A DNA stretch of 64,000 nt, from the NCBI GenBank assembly GCA_022539475.1, contig VCMS01000059.1:124001-188000 (forward strand), given 5' to 3'. The DNA comes from Gracilaria domingensis. Lineage: Eukaryota; Rhodophyta; Florideophyceae; Gracilariales; Gracilariaceae. Below, in pieces: positions 19,222-27,329 of this stretch (position 1 is the stretch's first letter; each line of letters opens with the position of its first letter). Below the pieces are notes generated by a model. The model saw nothing but the letters and a program-made list of their open reading frames with translations, had not been told where the DNA came from and searched no databases. The translations under genes were made by a program, and so were the position numbers.

Positions 19222-21306
19222 ATGGTGTCGGGCAAGCGCTCGAGCCCTACGAAGTCTCGCTCCGTTGGCCCTGGCTTGCCCCCACGTCTGCGGTCTGTTC
19301 CTGAACCCCTACAGGGTGATGGAAAGAAACGCGGAAACCGGAAACAGCCGGACAAGTCGTCTGACGCCCCAGTGGCTGGGCCCTCATCTGCTCCTTTGGA
19401 GGGTCTTATACCCGCTGTCGCGGCGAAGGATGCGCTCGTAAACGAGTTGGAGACTCAAGTTCGTGTGCTTGAGGCTCAGACTGCTGTCATGAGGAGTTCT
19501 CATGAAGCACTCGTTTCCGAGGTCGACACACTTCGTTTGAAGGTTGACGCAGCCCTCAACGGAGGTGTATCAGATGATCTACGTATTTTACGGAAGGATG
19601 TTAATGCCCTCTTGGAGGTTCTTCAAGGATATCCCGGTTTCACCGAGGAGGTTAACACGAAGTTCATTCGGATCCTTGGCCGTCTTGAGACGTTAGAGGC
19701 CACCATCCGTGAGGATGACGGCCCTGCTGCCGCCTCTGCGGGAGTGTCTCGTGGTACACGTGACCGGAAGTCCGGGAAGAGTCGCTCTAAGAAGAGGAAT
19801 GTCGACGAGTATGACTCGGATTCGTCACAGTCTTCTGGTATTTCAAACCGCTCGGCGGGTTCCTTATCATCGAGCTCGTCAAGTGACGGTGAACGTCGCG
19901 CTCGTTCTACGCGTTCGCGGAGTTCTACGTCCACCTATGGTGTTGTTGGTACCCGGAAACGGGGGCGAAAGCACTCAGGTTTGAGGGAACTGGAGCCGAC
20001 GAATCCCTTGTTCAAAAGGTTGTTATCTTACCGGTATTACCGTTTGGAAGATTCAAGTCTGAACCGGACGCCCCGTGGCACGGGTAAGGTGAAGGACTGC
20101 ATCAAACGCATGTCCTTAACCTTTCGCAACCAGTTGTTCACTGGGGAGGATCCCATTCTGGTGCTTGACTTTCTTTCACGCTTTGTAGCGGAAGCTGACA
20201 TCCTCGGCATGAGTGAGGGGCAAGCTTATGTTGCCTTACCGTATTTTCTACGTGGACTCGCTGAAGATCAGTATAACTCTGTAAGAGGTTCATCTCGCGC
20301 CTCTGAAGGAGGGGTCACCTGCTGGCCCGAAGCAGTGCAGTATTTGTTGCGCTCTTATGCGACAAATACCTCTATCGAGGAAGCAATCACCGCGTTGCGG
20401 GAGACGAAACAACGCCCGAAGGAGTCGGAAACTGAGTACTCGGTACGCCTGAATAAGGCATTCCACCGTTGTGGCAATGTTTACTCCTCAAACGAGCGCT
20501 GTACGCTATTTATCAACGGATTGAATCCGGCTATTCGTACTCTGGTTGCCCAGCGACGGGAAGACCGGAAGAAGACTACCTATCTGGAGTTAGTGCAGTA
20601 CGCGAAGGCGGAGGGAGACGCCTTGCGCGCACGCACCGGATACCGGGTTTCAACCAAGGCGTTGCACCTCGAAGGAGGGTCGTCATCGGCTTCACTGCTA
20701 CCGCAGGACTTTTCTGGCCACGATGTGGATAACTTACATCTCGCACAGGTGGACCTGGATTCTATTCCGACTACGGAGTTGCCTTCTACTTCAGAAGCCT
20801 CGTCGAAGACGGAAGATGCGCTGCTTTACGCAGACCGTCCACGCGTTCGCGGTCCTCAAGTACCCTATTCAGGGAGTCGTTACCAGCGACCTGGTTGGGT
20901 AGACCCGCGAACGGTGAAGTTCCAAGACCCACGGAGTTCCGGAAGACCACCCCTGATCTGTTTCACGTGTTACAACCACGGTCATGCAGCTCCGAACTGC
21001 AACCTCTCGATGAGGGAAATGCCCACGGTTGTGGCGAATTTTGAAGCGCTGACCCCCGCCGAACAGGCGTCAGTGCCGGTAACCGCATATCTGCGTGCGA
21101 AGGCTGAGTACCCCCGTAGGGTGTCTGCTGCAGAATTGGCTGCGTTACTGCACTCTGGTTCGACCCAGGTCAATGTTTCACCGGCTCAAGCCGTGGCGGC
21201 AACCGCTGTTGCGGGTAGTTCTGTCGCTGTTCCACAGGAATCTGTGAAGATGCCTGCTGCACAGGACGCCGTTCCCGTTAGAACGGATGGAACTCAGTTA
21301 AACTGA
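19222..21306 (+). CDS. Gag polyprotein of element A
   Basis: 694 aa from the ATG at 19222. A basic N-terminus, a heptad-rich coiled coil (about 80-175) and a Ser/Arg-rich stretch lead to a conserved capsid-like core (EDPILVLDFLSRFVAEADIL, then VRGSSRASEGGVTCWPEAVQ) of the Ty3/gypsy Gag family. Residues 580-593 are a canonical CCHC zinc knuckle (CFTCYNHGHAAPNC) for RNA packaging. The frame ends CAG TTA AAC TGA, which holds the -1 slip heptamer G TTA AAC. The core is closely matched by the broken gag of element B. Confidence 0.9.
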   Translation: MVSGKRSSPTKSRSVGPGLPPRLRSVPEPLQGDGKKRGNRKQPDKSSDAPVAGPSSAPLEGLIPAVAAKDALVNELETQVRVLEAQTAVMRSSHEALVSEVDTLRLKVDAALNGGVSDDLRILRKDVNALLEVLQGYPGFTEEVNTKFIRILGRLETLEATIREDDGPAAASAGVSRGTRDRKSGKSRSKKRNVDEYDSDSSQSSGISNRSAGSLSSSSSSDGERRARSTRSRSSTSTYGVVGTRKRGRKHSGLRELEPTNPLFKRLLSYRYYRLEDSSLNRTPRGTGKVKDCIKRMSLTFRNQLFTGEDPILVLDFLSRFVAEADILGMSEGQAYVALPYFLRGLAEDQYNSVRGSSRASEGGVTCWPEAVQYLLRSYATNTSIEEAITALRETKQRPKESETEYSVRLNKAFHRCGNVYSSNERCTLFINGLNPAIRTLVAQRREDRKKTTYLELVQYAKAEGDALRARTGYRVSTKALHLEGGSSSASLLPQDFSGHDVDNLHLAQVDLDSIPTTELPSTSEASSKTEDALLYADRPRVRGPQVPYSGSRYQRPGWVDPRTVKFQDPRSSGRPPLICFTCYNHGHAAPNCNLSMREMPTVVANFEALTPAEQASVPVTAYLRAKAEYPRRVSAAELAALLHSGSTQVNVSPAQAVAATAVAGSSVAVPQESVKMPAAQDAVPVRTDGTQLN

Positions 21307-21328
21307 GTACGGGAGTCTCCAATGGAGA
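21297..21328 (+). promoter_or_regulatory. Putative -1 frameshift signal, gag to protease
   Basis: The heptamer GTTAAAC (21297-21303) lies directly before the gag stop TGA. A slip of -1 enters the protease frame, which is open from here to 21902. Twelve bases on, TCTCC-AAT-GGAGA (21316-21328) can fold as a stem-loop. Element B has the same arrangement. GUUAAAC is a known slippery heptamer (equine arteritis virus). Confidence 0.72.
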
Positions 21329-21902
21329 GGCGCCCGAGTCGAGGTCTACGGCGCCCGAGGCGTCACCGCCTTGCTCCCAGGTCAAAATCCTTTCGAGGAA
21401 ACAGACCGTCTTAGACGTGGACTCTACCACCATCGGTGTGTTACGTCGCCCGTGGATACGGTTCAGGAACAACCGGATCCTGGATCGAGTCATGGTGCTG
21501 GCCAAGCGAAACTACAAGATATTTGCTGACCTTGGCCTATCCACCCAGTATATGGTGCGTCATCTCTCTGTCTTAGATACAGGTGCTGGCCCCAACTTCA
21601 TTGTTGAGTCGTTACTACCGCCGGAAGTCCGTTGTCGAATCCGCTCTGGACCCGTCATGGACGTGGCAGATGCTAACAATAACCCGTTACAAACGGCTGG
21701 AATGGTTTCACTGATTGTCAGGATTGGTAACTGCATCGAGCAGGTAGAACTCATCGTCTGCAAGACGCTCGCTGCCCCTGTCATTCTAGGGTGTGACTTC
21801 TGCGACAGATATGTCGAAGCCATACGACCGCGTGCGCGTGAAGTGGAAATGGAAGATGGTTCGGTTGTACCGATTGTTCGTCGCTCATTACGCCGAGCGT
21901 GA
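21303..21902 (+). CDS. Aspartic protease region of element A
   Basis: This frame has no convincing ATG near its start and is expected to be made as a Gag-Pro fusion by frameshifting. The catalytic motif LDTGAGPNF and the partner PVILGCDF are those of retropepsins, which cleave Gag and Pol. The N-terminal part (NGEAP, then GVLRRPWIR) is shared with element B from the slip site on, supporting that it is translated. The frame ends in TGA (21900-21902), where element B has a sense codon, and the RT frame continues directly after it. Confidence 0.85.
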   Translation: MSTGVSNGEAPESRSTAPEASPPCSQVKILSRKQTVLDVDSTTIGVLRRPWIRFRNNRILDRVMVLAKRNYKIFADLGLSTQYMVRHLSVLDTGAGPNFIVESLLPPEVRCRIRSGPVMDVADANNNPLQTAGMVSLIVRIGNCIEQVELIVCKTLAAPVILGCDFCDRYVEAIRPRAREVEMEDGSVVPIVRRSLRRA

Positions 21903-24900
21903 GCTAAGCTGGTACCACTACCCGCTCCTCTACAGGATTCCTCACCTCCGAAGGAGTCGCCGAAGCTCCGCGTAGCGCGTGCAATTTCTATTCCGCCAGA
22001 ATCCCAGGTTTGGGTTGATGTTACTGCCGCACCGCGTGGTTTGCGGGTTGTTCAACCATTGAACTCGTTATACGAGAAGTATCAGGTCGCGTTGGCGAAC
22101 GGAGTTGTTCAAATCAACAGCGAAAACCCCTTTCGGGTTATGTTGGCCAACTTTGGCAAGAAGCCCCAGTATCTGGTGAAGAACCAAGTAATTGGTACTG
22201 TCTTACCGCACCCTACGGCGCTTATCCCTACAAAGGTGACTGCCGCCGAGATGCTCGGGCTTGCTGAAGAACGCACTGGGGTGCTTCACCCTAAGGAGGG
22301 GGAGGGAGAATCGTCGCGCTCGTCTGCGTCGGACCCGTCCCAGACGGTTGAACACACGAATGACTCGGAAGCTAGGACCGTTCCTACGAGTTATGACAAG
22401 ATTGACCCTATCGAGGAGTTAGAAGAATTGAATCTCGGTCATGTACCGGTTTCACACCGTGAGAAGTTGCGCAACATGTTGCGAGAGTTTACACCAATGT
22501 GGGATGGTTCCCTCGGAGAGGTTTCAACTACGGAACACGGGATTGACCTCCTGCCGGAGACCAAGCCGATTGCTCAGCACCCTTACAGGGCAGGCCCGAA
22601 GGCACGGGAAGAGGAAGAGTTTCAGATCAACAAAATGCTCCGCGCTGGCGTGATAGAACCGGCTCAGTCGCCGTGGGCATCTCCAGTTGTACTGGCTCCG
22701 AAACCCGATGGGTCCTGGCGCTTTTGTATCGACTATCGTCGCTTGAACGATGTCACCGTCAAAGACGTGTACCCCATACCTCGTATGGACGAGTATATCG
22801 ACTCGCTTGGCGATGCTACTGTGTTCTCCACTTTGGATGCAAACTGGGGTTACTGGCAAGTACCAGTTAGACCGGAAGACCGTGACAAGACCGCGTTTAC
22901 CTGTCATTCAGGACTATACCGCTTTAAGCGTATGCCGTTCGGGTTAACGAACGCCCCCGCTACGTTTCAGCGTGCTCTGGACATTTTGTTAGCTCGCTTC
23001 AAATGGCGGAGTTGCTTGGTATACCTCGATGACATCATCGTGTTTTCCAACAGTTTGGACGATCACCTCGAACATGTTCGGGAGATAATGACCGCTTTGC
23101 GGGATGCTGGAATTACTCTCAAATTGAGGAAGTGTGAGTTTTTCACTGACTCAGTGAAGTATCTGGGCCATGTCATACGTCCAGGACGGTTACTGATCGA
23201 GGAAGCTCGCGTGAAGTCCCTCAAAGAGGCGAAGCACCCCACTACACAGACAGAGCTACGCTCCTTTCTGGGGCTATGCAACGTTTATAGACGGTTCATT
23301 TCTCGCTTCGCAAAGATCGCGGGACCGCTCAACGAACTCCTGAAGAAGGGACAACCGCCCAAATTGGGACCATTTACCCCCACGCAAGTGGAGGCCTTCA
23401 ACTCTCTTAAAGAGGCTGTTACCACGGCACCCGTGTTAGCGTTACCAAAGAACGGGTTGCCGTACACCGTGGATACGGATTCGAGCAATTACCAAATTGG
23501 CTGCGCTCTCTTTCAGACTACACCCGAAGGGGAACGCAAACCAATTGGCTATTGGTCTCGTACACTCAACGTGCACGAGCGCAATTACTCGGTATCCGAG
23601 AAGGAGTGTCTCGCCATGGTATGGGCTTTGCAGACTCTACGACCATATCTTATGGGTGTGCACTTTACCGTCAATACGGATCATTCCGCCTTGCGTTGGT
23701 TAATGTCAGTCACGGAGCCTTCCGGACGCTTAATGCGTTGGCGTCTTCGGCTTGCCGAGTTTGACTACGAGGTCACCTATAAGAAGGGTTGTTTAAACGC
23801 GCAAGCGGATGCTCTTTCACGTCTAGGAACGGAAGGTGAAGCCTTACCCGTCGATGACGAGGATGAAGATATCCCCTGTTTCCTCATGGAGGAGGGTTAT
23901 GAAGACTACGACATCGTGTCGGACGATATCTGTGATGATTTGCTCGTCGCAGACCGTGAAGACCCGGAATCCGGTACATTCGTCCCCATTACTCCAGAAG
24001 AGCTGGTGCGGGAACAGCAATCTGACCCGTTCTGTACGAGGATACGCTCCCAAATTAATGGTGGTGCTAACATCCCGTTCGGGGTCAACACACAAGGTTA
24101 CCTCGTCAGAGTGGTTCGTTCTGCCCCACAGATTGTGGTTCCTCACTCCTTACAAACAAGGGTATTGCATCTCTCGCATCACTCGCGGATGGCTTCCCAT
24201 CCGGGTGCTAAGCGGTTATACACGACACTGCGTCGGGATTTCTACTGGCCCGCGTTAGCGTTGGACTGCTACACCACCGTGAAGGCGTGTACACATTGTG
24301 CTCGCGAGCGAGTTAAACACCGTCGCCATGCGAAGAAACTAACACTTTTCCCCGCAAGGGCGCCGTTGGAGTTTATTGCCATCGATATACTCGGTGAGTT
24401 CTTGCGTACTTCCCGAGGAAATCGGTTCTTACTCGTTATTACGGATAGATTCAGTAAGCTAGTCCGGACCGTTCCGTTGAAGTCGATTACAGCACGCAGT
24501 GTTGCGGAGGCATTCGTTCGCCATTGGGTTATGGTCTACGGTCCCCCGGTCAATCTCCTCTCAGATAATGGTCCGCAGTTTACTGCACGTTTCTTCCAGG
24601 ATGTCTGTCGGATACTCGACGTGAAGAATCTCTTCACGACGACGTATCATCCCCAATGCAATGGGCAAGTCGAACGGTTTAACCGGACAATGCTCTCCGC
24701 GTTGCGGGCTTATACAGTTGAACACCCGAAAACTTGGGATCTCTACACGGATACCGTGACGTATGCGTATAATACGCAAGTTCACAGAGTAACTGGTTTA
24801 TCGCCCTTTGAGCTCGTGCTCTCACGGACACCACCGCCAGTTGCGGTTGAACCATCAGCAAAGCTGGATACGTCACCGTCAATACGGGATCACTACTTGC

Positions 24901-26837
24901 AATGGAAGCAGTGGTTATCCGCAATGGTACCTGTCGCCAGGTCGTCAATGGCGAAAGCACAACACGCTTACAAGCGGAACTTTGATGCCCGGGTACGGAG
25001 ACCACTACCGCCACTGAAAGTGGGAAACCTCGCCTTTGTCAGGAAGGAGTACTACAACCCTGAAAAGGAGCGGCGCCACAAGCTTTCACCCATCGCTGAT
25101 GGTCCGTACCGCGTTGTCAGCGTGAACAAGGACACTGTCGTACTGGAAGTTGGTGACGCTCATGAGCGTTTCTCCCGCGATCGCGTGGTAAGAGGTCCAA
25201 CCGTTCACACGGAAGTACTTTCGGACACACAGCAGGAAGCTGGACAGACAGAGAACCGAGGAACCTCGTCGCAGAACACTACACCCACTGTGGGGCTCCG
25301 TCACCCAACACGGGGTCTCGCAGATGTACCGATTATATCGTCGCAAGCCGAGGTATCGGAACATACACCGCTGGTGAAATCGCGTTTCACAGCGTCTGTT
25401 ACACCGTCAACTGACGTGATGACTGCTCCCCATAACGCTCCACCTAAGGAGGGGGAGGGGAATTCACGCGTTGTCGCGGAGAGTGAGTCACCGGTGTCGC
25501 TACCGTCGCAGCACCGTGATTCACGGGAAAGTAATGAAGCAGAGGCAGAGTCGCCTCAGGACACCGTCGAAGACGTAGTTGCTACGGACACCACTGTCAG
25601 TGGGAAGGATCACCCGCTGTCGCGTGTTGAAGTCGCGAAGGACGCGCCGCAGTCGGCCGCTGTCGCGCAGAACTCTGCGGAGGATACACAACCTTCCACG
25701 AAGGATCGCGACCTTCAGGAAGGACACCGCACGCAACGAACGGACTCAAGGTTGTCCCAGGATACTGGTATTGCTCACCCATCTGGGGAATTGTCACAGG
25801 AACACGCGCCCATCGTCGCACGGACGCAGGACGCGGAGCATGCTCTCGTTCGCGAAGTTTCCACGGCAAGGCCGGAAGTTGATCAAGAACACCCGACTTC
25901 TCGGCAGAGCAAGGCTACAGCGAAGCTGGATACTGTATCACGGAGTATTCCGGACGCGCAGTCGCCGCATTCCGCCGCTGACGACCGCCGCAAACCGCCT
26001 TCGCAGGCGCGCTGTAGGGTAGTCACGGCAGATCCCGGTATCGTTGACACTGCAGAGCAGAAAGAAGAGAAGACGCTCGCTGAAGCGAAGATCAAGCACC
26101 CCGGTTCGGGTAATGGTAGTGCACCGTTGCACCCAGCCGTGGGGAAGTCGCAAGTCGCACGTCATGACGTTTCGCTAAGTCATGACGGCGCACCGCTCGT
26201 TGGAGATACGGATTACAGCCCTGATTTAGGGAAAACGCACACTGCAGCTGCAGGAGCGCTTGCGCACCACAAATCTTGGGGTGCGCAGCGCGCGCCACAC
26301 AATGGGCCAATCACAGCTCGTGGCAGCGCTGCCACCACGAACCGTCGCGCGCCGTCACGTGAACCGGCACGTGCCGTGGTGAACAATCCGCCTCCGCGTT
26401 CGCCTTCACCGTCAGGACGGGAACTACCGCATGAACTAGCCGTTCGCGGACCCGCCGAAGCGGCGAAGCTGCTTGAGAAGACCCGGATTCCGGAAGCGAC
26501 CACTCAGCGGAGGACACACTTACCGCCGAAGGCGTCAGGAGAAACTCACAGCACCGCTGGTGACTATGTAACGGCACCGCCGCGGCACGCTGACGACCCT
26601 TCGCAGGAAGAGCTCGAGCGGGGAGTTTACTCGAAAGAGTTCGTTGTCGACCACATAGTGGGGCACAGTTGGAACCCGAAGGGGTATGTTCAGTACCAGG
26701 TACGCTGGTATGGCTATCCGCCGTCGCGGGACTCGGACGAACCCGTGGAGCACCTACCCCGATCGAAGATCGTGCAGTACCACCGTCGTACTAACACGGC
26801 GTTGCCGGCTAATCTACATCAAGCGATGGTCGGTTAA
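21903..26837 (+). CDS. Pol of element A: RT, RNase H, integrase, linker, chromodomain
   Basis: Open in one frame for 1,645 codons after the TGA. RT blocks include PYRAGPKAREEE, SPVVLAPKPDGSWRFCIDY and the active site YLDDIIVFS (near 23020). RNase H follows (VDTDSSNYQIGC, EKECLAMVWAL, NTDHSALRWL). The integrase has a His/Cys zinc motif (24160-24310) and the D,D-35-E triad in AIDILGEF, SDNGPQF and NGQVERFNRTM. From about 25200 to 26610 runs a linker of about 450 residues rich in Ser, Thr, Pro, Glu and Ala with no fold. A chromodomain closes the protein (EFVVDHIVGH, YQVRWYGYPPSRDSDEPVEHL), which in chromoviruses targets integration to chromatin marks. Confidence 0.92.
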   Translation, partial: AKLVPLPAPLQDSSPPKESPKLRVARAISIPPESQVWVDVTAAPRGLRVVQPLNSLYEKYQVALANGVVQINSENPFRVMLANFGKKPQYLVKNQVIGTVLPHPTALIPTKVTAAEMLGLAEERTGVLHPKEGEGESSRSSASDPSQTVEHTNDSEARTVPTSYDKIDPIEELEELNLGHVPVSHREKLRNMLREFTPMWDGSLGEVSTTEHGIDLLPETKPIAQHPYRAGPKAREEEEFQINKMLRAGVIEPAQSPWASPVVLAPKPDGSWRFCIDYRRLNDVTVKDVYPIPRMDEYIDSLGDATVFSTLDANWGYWQVPVRPEDRDKTAFTCHSGLYRFKRMPFGLTNAPATFQRALDILLARFKWRSCLVYLDDIIVFSNSLDDHLEHVREIMTALRDAGITLKLRKCEFFTDSVKYLGHVIRPGRLLIEEARVKSLKEAKHPTTQTELRSFLGLCNVYRRFISRFAKIAGPLNELLKKGQPPKLGPFTPTQVEAFNSLKEAVTTAPVLALPKNGLPYTVDTDSSNYQIGCALFQTTPEGERKPIGYWSRTLNVHERNYSVSEKECLAMVWALQTLRPYLMGVHFTVNTDHSALRWLMSVTEPSGRLMRWRLRLAEFDYEVTYKKGCLNAQADALSRLGTEGEALPVDDEDEDIPCFLMEEGYEDYDIVSDDICDDLLVADREDPESGTFVPITPEELVREQQSDPFCTRIRSQINGGANIPFGVNTQGYLVRVVRSAPQIVVPHSLQTRVLHLSHHSRMASHPGAKRLYTTLRRDFYWPALALDCYTTVKACTHCARERVKHRRHAKKLTLFPARAPLEFIAIDILGEFLRTSRGNRFLLVITDRFSKLVRTVPLKSITARSVAEAFVRHWVMVYGPPVNLLSDNGPQFTARFFQDVCRILDVKNLFTTTYHPQCNGQVERFNRTMLSALRAYTVEHPKTWDLYTDTVTYAYNTQVHRVTGLSPFELVLSRTPPPVAVEPSAKLDTSPSIRDHYLQWKQWLSAMVPVARSSMAKAQHAYKRNFDARVRRPLPPLKVGNLAFVRKEYYNPEKERRHKLSPIADGPYRVVSVNKDTVVLEVGDAHERFSRDRVVRGPTVHTEVLSDTQQEAGQTENRGTSSQNTTPTVGLRHPTRGLADVPIISSQAEVSEHTPLVKSRFTASVTPSTDVMTAPHNAPPKEGEGNSRVVAESESPVSLPSQHRDSRESNEAEAESPQDTVEDVVATDTTVSGKDHPLSRVEVAKDAPQSAAVAQNSAEDTQPSTKDRDLQEGHRTQRTDSRLSQDTGIAHPSGELSQEHAPIVARTQDAEHALVREVSTARPEVDQEHPTSRQSKATAKLDTVSRSIPDAQSPHSAADDRRKPPSQARCRVVTADPGIVDTAEQKEEKTLAEAKIKHPGSGNGSAPLHPAVGKSQVARHDVSLSHDGAPLVGDTDYSPDLGKTHTAAAGALAHHKSWGAQRAPHNGPITARGSAATTNRRAPSREPARAVVNNPPPRSPSPSGRELPHELAVRGPAEAAKLLEKTRIPEATTQRRTHLPPKASGETHSTAGDYVTAPPRHADDPSQEELERGVYSKEFVVDHIVGHSWNPKGYVQYQVRWYGYPPSRDSDEPVEHLPRSKIVQYHRRTNTALPANLHQAMVG

Positions 26838-27329
26838 CACACGTCGCTGGAGACGGAAGCTTATCGCGTACCGCGCACGAACGGTTCTACGAACCACAAC
26901 ACTCAATCGAGGAACGCTGCGACAACCTCCGGAGGAGTACGGTACCGCTACTCGCGTGGTGAGGAGACACTCTATTGAGAGGACAGTTGAAGTTCGAATA
27001 GTAACGCCCTCAGGAAGAGGAGAAGTTAAGAAGCACTCGCAAGAGGAAGAAGACTCTATGAAGAGGAAAAGGAAGCTCAGAGGAGAAGAAGCACTCGTAA
27101 GAGGAAGATGAACTCGTAAGAGGAAGAAGCACTCGTAAGAGGAAGATCACCCCGGAAGGGAGAAGTTAAGAAGTATACACCTTGGAAGAAGGGAAGAAGT
27201 CTTGAGATCAAGAGAAGTTCACAGTTTACTGGTCAATGTTACTATGTTGTGGCTCGCTAGTCGAGCACACAACGGCCAAGTTATTGGGTATCAGCTAGGA
27301 AGGACTCCCTAGAGGAGAAGCTGCACGAG
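26838..27329. repeat. Tail-to-tail spacer of element A with short hairpins and 19-bp tandem repeats
   Basis: 492 bp between the end of pol (+) and the end of the antisense ORF (-). It is purine-rich and contains copies of GCACTCGTAAGAGGAAGAT at 27091-27109, 27110-27128 and 27129-27147, with a variant at 27033-27051. Many minimal inverted repeats are visible: CCTCCGGAGG, CTCTATTGAGAG, CCTCAGGAAGAGG, CTCTATGAAGAG, CCTTGGAAGAAGG, CTTGAGATCAAG. It may hold 3' ends for both transcripts. Confidence 0.7.

Noticed and set aside
27033-27147. CRISPR-like array in the 19-bp repeats
   Set aside because: Units are adjacent without spacers and lie in a retrotransposon of a eukaryote; it is a plain tandem repeat.
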